64,000 nt of DNA, taken from the NCBI RefSeq assembly GCF_000504305.1, contig NZ_KI632512.1, positions 2,613,469 to 2,677,468 of the forward strand, read 5' to 3'. The translations under genes and the position numbers were made by a program. The notes beneath the pieces were generated by a model. The model worked only from the letters and a program-made list of their open reading frames with translations. It had not been told where the DNA came from and ran no database searches. This DNA is from Nitratidesulfovibrio termitidis HI1 (GTDB taxonomy: Bacteria > Desulfobacterota > Desulfovibrionia > Desulfovibrionales > Desulfovibrionaceae). Position 1 is the stretch's first letter. Each line of letters opens with the position of its first letter. Shown here in pieces: positions 37,067-46,123 of this stretch.

Positions 37067-37390
37067 GATGGCGTCCTGTGATGGTGTTGCGTGGGCTGGC
37101 GCGGCACACGCCTGATACGGGGCGGTCGCGCTCACCGTAAGAAGAAGGTGGTGACGGCGTGACGACAGGGCGAGAGTAGCGAAAGACGGCCACAAGGGAA
37201 AGGCGGTTTGGCCTGCGGCGTCACCGCATACCGAACCGCCCTGCCCTTACCTGGTCTGGCCTGCTCTGGCCTGCTCTGGCCTGCTCTGGCCATATCTGGC
37301 CTGCTCTGGCCTGCTCTGGCCATATCTGGCCTGCGGAAACCTGCTCCTGACGCCGTCCATGCCAATGGCGCAGACGAACGCGCGGCATGC
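37067..37390. other. Intergenic region with a 10-bp tandem array
   Basis: Between the epimerase start and the end of the SPFH gene. Besides the array at 37251-37330 nothing is seen. Confidence 0.5.
37251..37330. repeat. Tandem array of 10-bp units (CTGCTCTGGC type)
   Basis: Eight consecutive 10-base units ending in TCTGGC. The first four bases vary as CTGG, CTGC, CTGC, CTGC, CATA, CTGC, CTGC, CATA, which shows a higher-order pattern made by unequal duplication. Confidence 0.92.
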
Positions 37391-38140
37391 CTACCCCTTG
37401 GGCAACAGCCCGCGCAGCAGGTCGAGCGGAATGGGCAACACCGTGGAGGAGCTTTCCGAAGCCATCTCGCGGATGGTTTGCAGATAGCGCAGTTGCAGCG
37501 CCTCGGGGTGCAACGCGATGATGGACGCCGCCTGGGCCAGCTTGTCCGCGGCCTGGAATTCGCCCTCTGCGCTGATGACCTTGGCCCGGCGCTCGCGCTC
37601 GGCCTCTGCCTGCTTGGCCATGGCCCGCTGCATTTCCTGCGGCAGGTCGATGTGCTTCAATTCCACCGACTGCACGGCTATGCCCCACTCTTCGGTCTGG
37701 GTGTCCAGCAGCGCCTTGATGTCCTGATTGACCTTGTCGCGGTGGGCCAGCAGGTCGTCCAGTTCCACGCCGCCGCACACGCTGCGCAAGGTGGTCTGGG
37801 CCAGTTGCGAGGTGGCGTACAGATAGTCTTCCACCTCGTTGATGGCCTTCACCGGGTCCACAACCCGAAAGTAGACCACGGCGTTGACCTGGATGGACAC
37901 GTTATCGCGGGTGATAACGTCCTGATTGGGCACGTCCATGGTCAGCACGCGCATGCCCACCCGCACCATGCGGTCGATGACCGGGATGACGATGATCAGC
38001 CCGGGGCCCTTGGGCCGGATGAGCCGCCCCAGACGGAAAAGCACGGCCCGCTCATACTCGTTGAGCACCTTCAGCGACGCCACCAGCACCAACACGGCCA
38101 GCGCGGCGACAGGGGCAAGAAAGGAAGTGAACTCGAACAT
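37391..38140 (-). CDS. SPFH/stomatin-like membrane protein (slipin)
   Basis: A 249-residue protein with one N-terminal membrane segment (about 8-25), then an SPFH/band 7 domain: [30 protein letters not shown], the [15 protein letters not shown] strand, and the C-terminal helix with [17 protein letters not shown]. Slipins form oligomeric membrane platforms and are often paired with an NfeD-type protein; none is seen next to it. The start has TGGAGGT upstream. Its client is unknown. Confidence 0.9.
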   Translation of the reverse strand: MFEFTSFLAPVAALAVLVLVASLKVLNEYERAVLFRLGRLIRPKGPGLIIVIPVIDRMVRVGMRVLTMDVPNQDVITRDNVSIQVNAVVYFRVVDPVKAINEVEDYLYATSQLAQTTLRSVCGGVELDDLLAHRDKVNQDIKALLDTQTEEWGIAVQSVELKHIDLPQEMQRAMAKQAEAERERRAKVISAEGEFQAADKLAQAASIIALHPEALQLRYLQTIREMASESSSTVLPIPLDLLRGLLPKG

Positions 38141-38438
38141 GGTTACCTCCAGCAGGGAGTCTGCGCGTAGCGTTGTGCCGAGACCCGGCGAATCTGGCGC
38201 GCAAATGGACCTGTATGACCATCATAACCACGTGATGGCGTATGCGCCACGGATTTGCGCGAAATGGGCGAAGGAAAGGAGCCGGGATAACAGCGGGAGG
38301 GAGGGCGCGCACGTGAAGCAACAGCAAAACACGGTGTGACCGGAAGGCCGACTTGCACTGCGTGAAGACAATCAGGCAGGGAAAATCAACAGGAGGGCAG
38401 GAACGGGGGGACAGCGCTGACGCGGCACCCGTAAGACG

Positions 38439-39512
38439 CTACCGGGTGGCGGGCTTCAGCGCCGTGCGCAGGTAGGCGATGACCGCCTCCACCGTGGCCG
38501 GTGCGGCGATCAGATTGTCCATGTCCGGAAGGACGATGAGCAACCGGCCACGCCACGGTATCTGCTGGTACGGACGGGCACGCAGATCTGGCGCGAACGC
38601 GCGCAAGGCCTTGGAGCCCATGACCACCACCAGGCGCGGCGCAATACGCTCCACCCCGGCCAGGAACAAGCCGGAATCGCACACGGGTTCCGTGGCCGAT
38701 GCGGTGGATCCATCGGCAGCGGGGGAAGGCGTGGCTTCAGCGCCTGATTCAGGCATGGCCACGGGCCAGAACGCATTGCTGCCCTTGGGCTGCTGCAACG
38801 CACCCAGGATGCGGCGCAGGGTGTCGCGCCGGGCCGCATCGGCACAGCCGGAAAGATCAAGGCCCAGCGCCCAGTAGGTCCACAGCACGGGTGCGGGTTG
38901 GGGGGTCTTGCCCAGCAGCGCGCGCCATGGTCCGGGCCATTGTTCAGGCGGCAAGGTGCTGGCGGCAGGGCCGCTGCCAACGGGCGGCAAGGTTTCGGCA
39001 AGGCCTGCCCCAGGTGCAGGCTGCGCGGCCTGGCTGGAGGGGTGAGCGGGATTGACGGATTGCGCGTTGCGGGGGGGCGGCTGACGGTAGCCTTGCGCAG
39101 GTCCGGCAGCACGACTCATGCCTGCCCCACCATCGGAGTACGAGCCGCGCCTCGTGCCCGTGGACACGCCGCCATGGGCGTACGGAGAATCCATGGAATC
39201 AGAGGGGTCCGGAGGAATGCCGTAGGCGTCGGGATCAAAGGAAGGGTCGCCCTGCATGGACCGGGGAGCTTCGCAGGCAGCGGGAAAGGCACGCATGTCC
39301 GGGGCATCGGCATCTGGGGTACCGGCATCTGGGGCATCGCCACCGCGGCGGCCAGCCTGCGCTGCGCTGCCTGCTGCATCCCCGCCGGGCGCATCACCAG
39401 ATGCCGCACCCTGCCCTTCGGGCAGCAGCACATGCAGCAGTCCCGCGCCGTGCCATGGGCGCAGGGTTTCCAGCAGGCCTAGCGGCGGACGAGCCAATCC
39501 ACGATCCTCCAT
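38439..39512 (-). CDS. Hypothetical protein, C-terminal domain possibly uracil-DNA-glycosylase-like
   Basis: About 357 residues if the ATG at 39512 is used (MEDRGLARPPLGLLETL); an ATG at 39542 is also in frame. The start overlaps the end of coaBC by 34 bases, which suggests coupling. Residues about 35-190 are low-complexity (Ala/Gly/Pro/Asp). The C-terminal 160 residues are ordered: ALGLDLSGCADAARRDTLRRILGALQ and VERIAPRLVVVMGSKALRAF, then GRLLIVLPDMDNLI. The layout of a VVVMGSKAL strand followed by a short final motif is like DNA glycosylases of the UDG superfamily, but key catalytic motifs are not clear, so I leave it as unknown. An alternative is a domain found only in this group. Confidence 0.6.
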   Translation of the reverse strand: MEDRGLARPPLGLLETLRPWHGAGLLHVLLPEGQGAASGDAPGGDAAGSAAQAGRRGGDAPDAGTPDADAPDMRAFPAACEAPRSMQGDPSFDPDAYGIPPDPSDSMDSPYAHGGVSTGTRRGSYSDGGAGMSRAAGPAQGYRQPPPRNAQSVNPAHPSSQAAQPAPGAGLAETLPPVGSGPAASTLPPEQWPGPWRALLGKTPQPAPVLWTYWALGLDLSGCADAARRDTLRRILGALQQPKGSNAFWPVAMPESGAEATPSPAADGSTASATEPVCDSGLFLAGVERIAPRLVVVMGSKALRAFAPDLRARPYQQIPWRGRLLIVLPDMDNLIAAPATVEAVIAYLRTALKPATR

Positions 39513-40735
39513 GCCACATCGGGCTTGGGCAGCACCGGCCATTCCTCCGGCTGGGCGCCCTGCGCCAGCACGGTGACGCGGTTGGTTGCGGAACCGAACC
39601 CGGCATCCGCGCCGCCCACAAGGTTACCCACGATCATGTCCGCGTTCTTGGATGCCAGCTTGCGGGCCATGCTTTCCGCAAGGCCGGACGTTTCGGCGGC
39701 AAAGCCCACAACAGTCTGCCCGGCACGCTTGCGCTTGCCAAGGGTTGCCAGAATGTCCGGGTTGGGCGTGAAGGCCACGCTGAAGCCGTCCTGCGCGTCG
39801 GCCTTCTTGAATTTTTCCGCACCTAGCGGCACGGGGCTGAAATCGGCCACGGCAGCGGTGAACACGCCTGCGTGCATGGCATCCCACGCCGCGTCGGCAG
39901 CGTCGAACATCTGCCGCGCGCCGGTCACATCATGCCTGTGGATGCCCGCAGGCAGCCACGGCGTGCCGGGGCCGCACACGGCCTGCACCTCTGCCCCGCG
40001 CAGCCACAGGGCCACGGCCACGGCCGCGCCCATGGCGCCGCTGGAAGGATTGGTCCAGTAGCGCACGCCGTCCCACTGTTCGCGCGTGGGGCCAAGGGTG
40101 ACCAGCACGTGCTTGCCGTGCATGTCCTGCGGGGATGCGGCGCGCAAACCGTGCAGGTACACATCGCGCGGGTCGGCCAGCCTGCCCTGCCCTTCTTCCA
40201 TGCACGCGGTGCGCCCGCAGCCGGGTTCCACCACCACATGACCCCGGCGGCGCAGGGTGGCCACATTTTCCTGCGTGGCGGCATTGGCCCACATTTTGGG
40301 GTTCATTGCCGGTGCGATGACCAGCGGGCCGGGAAAGGCCAACGCCTGTGCCGAAAGCATGTCGTCCGCAAGGCCGTGCGCAAGGCGGGCCATGGTGGAT
40401 GCGCTGGCCGGGGCAATGACGAAGGCATGCGCCGACTGGCCGGGCATGAGGTGCCCGAACACGTCGTCGTCTGGTGAAAGGGGTGACGCGGCGGTTTCAC
40501 CTCCGGGCTGCCCGCCCGCGAACATGGTGGTGAACACCGGCGAGGCCCCCAGCGCCGCGAAGGTCAGCGGCGCGATGAAGCGCCGGGCGGCATCGGTAAG
40601 GGTGACGCCAACGTCCATGCCCGCATCGCGCCACATGCGCACGAAGTCGGGAGCCTTGTAGGCCGCAATGGAACCGCAGACCCCAAGATGGAGCCTGCGG
40701 CCTGTGAAGCGGGTAAAGGCGAGATGCGCGTCCAT
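39479..40735 (-). CDS. coaBC: Bifunctional phosphopantothenoylcysteine decarboxylase / phosphopantothenate-cysteine ligase
   Basis: A 418-residue enzyme of coenzyme A synthesis. The N-terminal CoaC flavoprotein domain has GVCGSIAAYKAPDFVR, the APASASTMARLAHGLADD block and the substrate clamp APAMNPKMW. The C-terminal CoaB domain has VLVTLGPTREQWDGVRYWTNPSSGAMG, the AVADFSPV motif and the KFKK lysine. It makes 4'-phosphopantothenoylcysteine and decarboxylates it to phosphopantetheine. The start has GGGGGAA upstream. It may be cotranscribed with the hypothetical gene that overlaps its end. Confidence 0.95.
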   Translation of the reverse strand: MDAHLAFTRFTGRRLHLGVCGSIAAYKAPDFVRMWRDAGMDVGVTLTDAARRFIAPLTFAALGASPVFTTMFAGGQPGGETAASPLSPDDDVFGHLMPGQSAHAFVIAPASASTMARLAHGLADDMLSAQALAFPGPLVIAPAMNPKMWANAATQENVATLRRRGHVVVEPGCGRTACMEEGQGRLADPRDVYLHGLRAASPQDMHGKHVLVTLGPTREQWDGVRYWTNPSSGAMGAAVAVALWLRGAEVQAVCGPGTPWLPAGIHRHDVTGARQMFDAADAAWDAMHAGVFTAAVADFSPVPLGAEKFKKADAQDGFSVAFTPNPDILATLGKRKRAGQTVVGFAAETSGLAESMARKLASKNADMIVGNLVGGADAGFGSATNRVTVLAQGAQPEEWPVLPKPDVAWRIVDWLVRR

Positions 40736-40944
40736 GTTCCCCCTGGCACGTCATGGCGTGCTGGGCTTGTCCGATGGAAATGGGTCGATACGCCACGCTG
40801 GTACGAAGGGGGCAGGCCCAATGCGCCGGCCCCCATTACCGGCAGCCTACACGGCTGTACGACATGCGCTGTCAGGACCGCACCATGCCGCCGCACCGGT
40901 CGGCAGCGGCACGTCAGCATACTGGACAGCCGCCGCCGGACGGA

Positions 40945-41505
40945 CTACTGCGAAAGCCCCTGTTCCTTCACGCCGCCGCCCGAGGGCACCGGCGCGTTGG
41001 GCGCCACCGAGAAGTTGCCGGTGGGGTACGTGCCTTCCGACGCGGTGTTCGCGCCAGCGGACACGCCCGCGCCTTCCGGCAGGCGCTGGGCCACCCACAC
41101 TTCCAGCGTGGAGTAGGCCTGGCCGTCGGTGATGCCGAGGATGGCGTTGCGGTCGCCCTTTTCGAACAGCAGCACGCTGCGCTGCCCACGGAACACCGAG
41201 CGCAGCGCCCAACCCTGGCGGGTCATGTTGTGGATCATGGCGTTGACCAGCGACTGCCGGTCGATGCGCCCGTCGAACACCTGGGTGCCGGTCTTGGAAC
41301 CGTCGGAATTCTGCGAAACCGCCGTGTACTTGGTCTGCTCGGTCATGTCGCTGGGGATGGGCACGTCGCGGAACTCGCCGTAGTACACCTCGTTGACATT
41401 GGCGGGCGGGGCGGGTTCGAACGGGTTCGGGATGGACGTGGAAGAGCAGCCCTGCACGGTGAGCAGGGTGGCGGAAAGGGCGGCGGCTATGACGAGCTTG
41501 CGCAT
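40945..41505 (-). CDS. Putative lipoprotein
   Basis: A 186-residue protein. MRKLVIAAALSATLLTVQGC is a lipoprotein signal with a lipobox at residue 20. The mature part starts with a Pro-rich linker (IPNPFEPAPPANVNEVYYGEF) and contains a compact domain (FDGRIDRQSLVNAMIHNMTRQGWALRSVFRG) that resembles small periplasmic lipoproteins whose function is unknown. The ending is Gly/Pro/Val-rich. The start at 41505 is firm (AGGAG). It is divergent from queA with 210 bases between. Confidence 0.82.
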   Translation of the reverse strand: MRKLVIAAALSATLLTVQGCSSTSIPNPFEPAPPANVNEVYYGEFRDVPIPSDMTEQTKYTAVSQNSDGSKTGTQVFDGRIDRQSLVNAMIHNMTRQGWALRSVFRGQRSVLLFEKGDRNAILGITDGQAYSTLEVWVAQRLPEGAGVSAGANTASEGTYPTGNFSVAPNAPVPSGGGVKEQGLSQ

Positions 41506-41715
41506 GGGGTTCTCCTGTGCTTGATGATGCGGACGGCCAGGGTCTTTCGGCGGCATCCGCAACCGGCTGGCAGTGGCTGGCCGGGGTTCCGGTACGGCCC
41601 GCGCGCGGGCCATGCGGGGGGCAACGCCCACCGCGAAAACTGCGCCGACACTAGCGGATGTCGTGCCGGACTGCAAACGGCACGCGCCACGCGGGGCAAG
41701 CCCCGCGAGGAATAT

Positions 41716-42981
41716 ATGGATACGGATGACACGATGGGCAACACCGGAAACAAACAGATGCGCACCACGACGGAACCCGCTGCCGACACGGACACCATGA
41801 CCGGGAACGACAAGGGCATCGTGCCCGAGGACGACCGGCTGGAATCGTACCGCTTCCACCTGCCGGAAGACCAGATAGCCCAGCACCCCGCGCCGGAGCG
41901 GGGCGGTTCGCGCCTGCTGGTGCTGGATCGCAGGGCGTCTGGCCCGGGCACGCTGACCCACGCCCGTTTCGCGGACCTGTGCGATCATCTGCCGGAAGGC
42001 TGTCTGCTGGTGGCCAACAACTCCAAGGTACTGCCCGCCCGACTGCTGGGGGTGCGCCCCACCGGCGGCAAGGTGGAATTTCTGCTGCTGACTCCCCTGC
42101 CCTTGCTGGAGGAACTGGCCGGTGGCGACAGCGGGATGGGTGATGCCGCCCGCAAGTCCGACGGCCTGCGCGATGAAGGGGCTGGCTGGCGCTCCGTCCC
42201 TGCCGAAGGGCTGCTGCGCGCCTCCAAGAAGATCCGCCCCGGCGATGTCATGGATTTCGGCCCGCACCTGCGCGTGGAGGTCATCCAGCCCGGCGACTTC
42301 GGGCGCAGCACGGTGCGCCTGCACTGGCGGGGCGAGTTGCGCCAGTTGTTCCTGCAACAGGGCCACCTGCCCCTGCCCCCGTACATCCGACGCGAAACCG
42401 GCGCAGCCACGCCCGACGCGCCGGAAGACCGAGACCGCTACCAGACCGTGTACGCCGACGACAGCCGCCTTGGCTCCGTGGCGGCACCCACCGCAGGCCT
42501 GCACTTTACCGACGGCCTGCGGGCCCGCCTTGCCGCAACCGACAGGCAGTGGGCGGAAGTGACCCTGTACGTGGGCTACGGCACCTTCAGCCCGGTGCGC
42601 TGTGCGGACATCCGCCAGCACGCCATGCACCGCGAATACATCGAGGTCAGCGAGGCCACCGCCGCCGCCATCCGCGCTGCCAAGGCGGAAGGCAGGCCGG
42701 TGGTCACCGTGGGCACCACCTCCACCCGCACCCTGGAAGGCACGGTGCGTGCCTGCGGCGAGGTGCGCGCCTTCACCGGCTGGACGGACATCTTCATCAA
42801 GCCCGGCTACCGGTTCACGGTGGCGGACCACATCATCACCAATTTCCACTTGCCGGAATCGTCGCTGCTGATGCTGGTTTCCGCCTTTGCCGGGCGCACG
42901 CGGGTGCTGTCCGCCTATGCAGAGGCGGTGGCGCGCGGATACCGGTTTTTCTCATACGGCGACGCAATGCTGCTGTTGTGA
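41716..42981 (+). CDS. queA: S-adenosylmethionine:tRNA ribosyltransferase-isomerase
   Basis: A 421-residue enzyme of queuosine synthesis that transfers the ribosyl part of SAM to preQ1 in tRNA. Seen: YRFHLPEDQIAQHPAPERG, VANNSKVLPARLLG, the HLPLPPYIRR block, DRYQTVYADDSRLGSVAAPTAGLHF and the C-terminal TDIFIKPGYRFTVADHIITNFHLPESSLLML. The ATG at 41716 has GAGGA 5 bases upstream, and leaves a 40-residue extra N-terminus rich in Asp/Thr before the core. An insert of about 25 residues (GGDSGMGDAARKSDGL) follows LLTPLPLLEEL. Confidence 0.94.
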   Translation: MDTDDTMGNTGNKQMRTTTEPAADTDTMTGNDKGIVPEDDRLESYRFHLPEDQIAQHPAPERGGSRLLVLDRRASGPGTLTHARFADLCDHLPEGCLLVANNSKVLPARLLGVRPTGGKVEFLLLTPLPLLEELAGGDSGMGDAARKSDGLRDEGAGWRSVPAEGLLRASKKIRPGDVMDFGPHLRVEVIQPGDFGRSTVRLHWRGELRQLFLQQGHLPLPPYIRRETGAATPDAPEDRDRYQTVYADDSRLGSVAAPTAGLHFTDGLRARLAATDRQWAEVTLYVGYGTFSPVRCADIRQHAMHREYIEVSEATAAAIRAAKAEGRPVVTVGTTSTRTLEGTVRACGEVRAFTGWTDIFIKPGYRFTVADHIITNFHLPESSLLMLVSAFAGRTRVLSAYAEAVARGYRFFSYGDAMLLL

Positions 42982-43250
42982 CGCATCGTTGCGGACCACA
43001 GTGCCCCGGCTGTGGAGGCCGTGCGGCCCCGCACGCCGGACGCACGAGCAGGCTTTGAAAAGCTGCGAAACTTGTCCTATAGGTAAAAGCCGCCGCGCGG
43101 CATCCCCACGCCCTTTGCGGTCAGCGCGGGGCGCCGCCGGGCGGACACGCCGCCACCGGCATGCAGGTCCGGTTGCGCGGGCACCCGGTTGCCGCCGGGT
43201 GCGCAACACATCCACCAGCCTTTCGAACCTCCACCCCAAAGGACGGTTTC

Positions 43251-43490
43251 ATGTCACGGGTCGTATTTCTGGACGAGCGCTGCAAGGGGTGCCTGCTGTG
43301 CACCACGGTGTGCCCAAAGGGCATCATCGTGCAGTCCTCGCGCTTCAACAGGCAGGGCTACAAGGTCGCCGAGGTTCCGGCGGATGCCATGAAGGACTGT
43401 ACCGGCTGCGCCTCGTGCGCGCTGATCTGCCCGGACGTCGCCATCCGCGTCATCAAGTCGCGCAAGGCCAAGAAGGCCGGGAAGGAGTAG
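43251..43490 (+). CDS. korD: 2-oxoacid:ferredoxin oxidoreductase delta subunit (2x[4Fe-4S] ferredoxin)
   Basis: A 79-residue bacterial ferredoxin with two full 4Fe-4S motifs, CKGCLLCTTVCP and CTGCASCALICP, as in the delta subunits of multi-subunit 2-oxoacid oxidoreductases. It accepts electrons from the thiamine-diphosphate subunit and passes them to soluble ferredoxin. The start at 43251 has AAAGGA upstream. It is first in a tight four-gene operon; the next start is 4 bases after its stop. A lysine-rich tail ends the protein. Confidence 0.92.
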   Translation: MSRVVFLDERCKGCLLCTTVCPKGIIVQSSRFNRQGYKVAEVPADAMKDCTGCASCALICPDVAIRVIKSRKAKKAGKE

Positions 43491-43494
43491 CCCC

Positions 43495-44580
43495 ATGCCG
43501 CACAACACAACCGACACGGGCACGCCGGAACGCATCTTCATCAAGGGCAACGAGGCCATCGCCCACGGCGCGCTGGCTGCTGGCTGCCGCTGCTACTTCG
43601 GCTACCCCATCACCCCGCAGAACGACATTCCGGAAATGATGTCCTACGCCCTGCCCGACGCAGGCGGCGAATTCGTGCAGGCGGAAAGCGAAGTGGCCTC
43701 GGCCAACATGCTGCTGGGCGCGGCCGCCGCGGGCATCCGCGCGCTGACCTCGTCGTCCAGCCCCGGCATCTCGCTGATGCAGGAAGCCATTTCGTACATG
43801 GCGGGCAGCGAACTGCCCGGCGTCATCGTGAACATGAACCGCGGCGGCCCCGGCCTTGGCGACATCGGCCCCTCGCAGGGCGACTACTTTCAGTCGGTGA
43901 AGGGCGGCGGCCACGGCGACTACAAGCTGCTGGTGCTGGCCCCGGCCACCTGCCAGGAATGCTACGACATGATGGTGCAGGCCTTCGACCTGGCCTTCAA
44001 GTACCGCAACCCGGTCATGGTGCTGGGCGACGCCATCGTGGGCCAGATGAAGGAACCGGTCACCCCGTGGAAGCCTGCCGCCGTGCCGCCCACCGAAGCA
44101 GCCGACTGGCGGCTGGAAGGGGCCAGGGGGCGCAAGCCGCGCCTGCTGAAGTCGCTGTTCCTTGAAGACGGCGCGCTGGCAGGCCAGAACCGCCACTTGC
44201 AGGCCAAGTACGCCGACATGCAGGCCGAGGCCAGGGCAGAAAGCTTTCTGACCGACGATGCGGAACTGATCGTGGTGGCCTACGGGTCCATCGGGCGCAT
44301 CGCAAAGTCCGCCATCCGCAAGCTGCGCGCCCAGGGCCACAAGGTGGGCCTGGTGCGGCCGCAGACGCTGTTCCCCTTCCCCGGTGCGCTGCTGCGCGGC
44401 CTGGCGGAGCAGGGAAAGCGCTTCCTGACCATCGAGCACAACTGCGGCCAGATGGTGGAGGACGTGCGGCTTTCCATTCGCGGCATCGTGGATTCGGCCT
44501 TCTACGGGCACATGCCGGGCGAAATGCCCGGTTCTGACGATTTCCTCGCGCCCATTCTGGACGCCATGGGGGGCAAGTGA
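43495..44580 (+). CDS. korA: 2-oxoacid:ferredoxin oxidoreductase alpha subunit
   Basis: A 361-residue protein with the pyrimidine-binding domain I of the family (GNEAIAHGALAAGCRCYFGYPITPQNDIPEMM), the EFVQAESEVASANMLLGAAAAG block, and domain II near the C-terminus (LIVVAYGSIGRIAKSAIRKLR, VRPQTLFPFP). It binds the substrate side of thiamine diphosphate with KorB. The layout DABC and the lack of a fused gamma domain fit the 2-oxoglutarate or branched-chain (Vor/Kor) type; the substrate cannot be fixed from sequence. It overlaps korB by one base (TGATG). Confidence 0.92.
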   Translation: MPHNTTDTGTPERIFIKGNEAIAHGALAAGCRCYFGYPITPQNDIPEMMSYALPDAGGEFVQAESEVASANMLLGAAAAGIRALTSSSSPGISLMQEAISYMAGSELPGVIVNMNRGGPGLGDIGPSQGDYFQSVKGGGHGDYKLLVLAPATCQECYDMMVQAFDLAFKYRNPVMVLGDAIVGQMKEPVTPWKPAAVPPTEAADWRLEGARGRKPRLLKSLFLEDGALAGQNRHLQAKYADMQAEARAESFLTDDAELIVVAYGSIGRIAKSAIRKLRAQGHKVGLVRPQTLFPFPGALLRGLAEQGKRFLTIEHNCGQMVEDVRLSIRGIVDSAFYGHMPGEMPGSDDFLAPILDAMGGK

Positions 44581-45371
44581 TGCAGGCTGACGAAAGACTG
44601 GCGCTCGCCGACGACGAGCAGATGGCCTTCGAGGTTCCCGACGTGCTGGTGGACCGCGCCACCCACTACTGCCCCGGTTGCCACCACGGCATCGCCCACC
44701 GCCTGGTGGCCGAAGTGCTGGAGGAAATGGACGTGGTGGACGACACCATCTGCGTGGCCTCCATCGGCTGTTCGGTGTTCATCTACAACTACCTGGCCGT
44801 GGATTCGGTAGAGGCCCCGCACGGGCGCGCCCCTGCCGTGGCCACCGGCGTCAAGCGCAGCCGCATGGACAAGATCGTGTTCGCCTATCAGGGCGACGGC
44901 GACCTTGCCTCCATCGGCCTCGCCGAGGTGATGCACGCCGCCAACCGGGGCGAGCGCATCACCATCGTGTTCGTGAACAACACCGTGTACGGCATGACCG
45001 GCGGCCAGATGGCCCCCACCACCCTCATCGGCCAGAAGACCACCACCTGCCCCGGCGGCCGCTGCCGCGACCGCGAGGGCATGCCCATCCGCATGGCCGA
45101 AATCATTGCCGGGCTTGGCGGGGTGGCCTATTCCGCCCGCGCCTCGCTGGACAGCGTCAAGAACATCCGCGCCGCCAAGAAGGCCGTGCGCAAGGCCTTT
45201 GACGTGCAGCAGCAGGGACTGGGCTTCGGGTTCGTTGAACTGCTGTCCGGCTGCCCCACCAACTGGCGCATGGACGCGGTGAAGGCCAATACCCGCATTC
45301 GCGAAGAGATGATCCCCTACTTTCCGCTGGGGGTGTACAAGGACGTGACCGAAGGCGAGGGGGTGTGCTGA
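44580..45371 (+). CDS. korB: 2-oxoacid:ferredoxin oxidoreductase beta subunit
   Basis: A 263-residue thiamine diphosphate subunit: CPGCHHGIAHRLVAEVLEE, the Mg-thiamine motif region GDGDLASIGLAEVMHAANRGE and NNTVYGMTGGQMAPTT, and the FVELLSGCPTNW ending. Together with the alpha subunit it decarboxylates the 2-oxoacid and forms the acyl-CoA. The start is ATG 44580, coupled to korA; the next gene starts in its stop codon. Confidence 0.93.
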   Translation: MQADERLALADDEQMAFEVPDVLVDRATHYCPGCHHGIAHRLVAEVLEEMDVVDDTICVASIGCSVFIYNYLAVDSVEAPHGRAPAVATGVKRSRMDKIVFAYQGDGDLASIGLAEVMHAANRGERITIVFVNNTVYGMTGGQMAPTTLIGQKTTTCPGGRCRDREGMPIRMAEIIAGLGGVAYSARASLDSVKNIRAAKKAVRKAFDVQQQGLGFGFVELLSGCPTNWRMDAVKANTRIREEMIPYFPLGVYKDVTEGEGVC

Positions 45372-45913
45372 TGGCGCTCTACCAGGACGTGATCATGGCC
45401 GGCTTCGGCGGTCAGGGCGTGATGCTGATCGGCAACCTGCTGGCCTACGCGGGCATGAACGCCGGGCTGAACGTGACGTACATTCCCGTGTACGGGCCGG
45501 AAATGCGCGGCGGCACCGCCAACTGCACGGTGGTGGTGTCTGACGAGGACATCGGTTCACCCATCATCCAGCGGCCCAAGAGCCTCATCGTCATGAACCA
45601 GCCGTCGCTGGACAAGTTCCAACCCCGGCTGGAAGACGGCGGGGTACAGGTGCTCAATTCGTCGCTGGTGGATGCATCGCAGGCCGAGGCGCGCGTGCGC
45701 ACCGTGGCCGTGCCCGCCAACGAGATCGCCGACAAGCTGGGCAACACCAAGATGGCCAACATGGTGGCGCTGGGCGCTTACGTGCGGGCCACCGGCGTGG
45801 TGGACCTGGACGTGGTGAAGAAGAGCCTGGCCAGCGTCATTTCCGCCCACTACAGCCATCTGATTCCCAAAAACGCGGATGCGTTGCAGGCGGGCTTTGA
45901 CCACGCCGGGTAA
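45371..45913 (+). CDS. korC: 2-oxoacid:ferredoxin oxidoreductase gamma subunit
   Basis: A 180-residue subunit with the family start QDVIMAGFGGQGVMLIGNLLAYAG and the CoA-domain motif YGPEMRGGTANCTVVVSDEDIGSP. It binds CoA near the active centre. The ATG overlaps the korB stop (TGATG). It closes the operon, which ends in a strong bidirectional terminator at 46069. The full set korDABC is complete with no fused or damaged gene. Confidence 0.93.
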   Translation: MALYQDVIMAGFGGQGVMLIGNLLAYAGMNAGLNVTYIPVYGPEMRGGTANCTVVVSDEDIGSPIIQRPKSLIVMNQPSLDKFQPRLEDGGVQVLNSSLVDASQAEARVRTVAVPANEIADKLGNTKMANMVALGAYVRATGVVDLDVVKKSLASVISAHYSHLIPKNADALQAGFDHAG

Positions 45914-46068
45914 TGCGCTGAATCGACAGGAGGATACCTGCCGGTAGCGACAAACCGCATCGCGTTGCCCCGCCCCGCCCGCAACCGGAGCGCAACGGCA
46001 ACGCGGGGCGTGAAGCCCCACGAAACCCATGGGCCGCAAGGCCTGCGGGAAGAACGACGAAAAAATGA

Positions 46069-46102
46069 CCGCCCGCCGCGAGCATTCGCGGCGGGCGGTT
46101 TT
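46069..46102. terminator. Bidirectional terminator between korC and the large helicase gene
   Basis: A perfect 13-bp stem (46069-46081 with 46086-46098) with loop GCAT. TTTT follows on the plus strand, and AAAAAATGA precedes it, giving a T-run on the minus strand too. Confidence 0.85.
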
Positions 46103-46123
46103 GTCTCTTCGCCTGACAGACAG

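Noticed and set aside
37251-37330. CRISPR array
   Set aside because: The units are 10 bases long and contiguous; there are no spacers and no cas genes.
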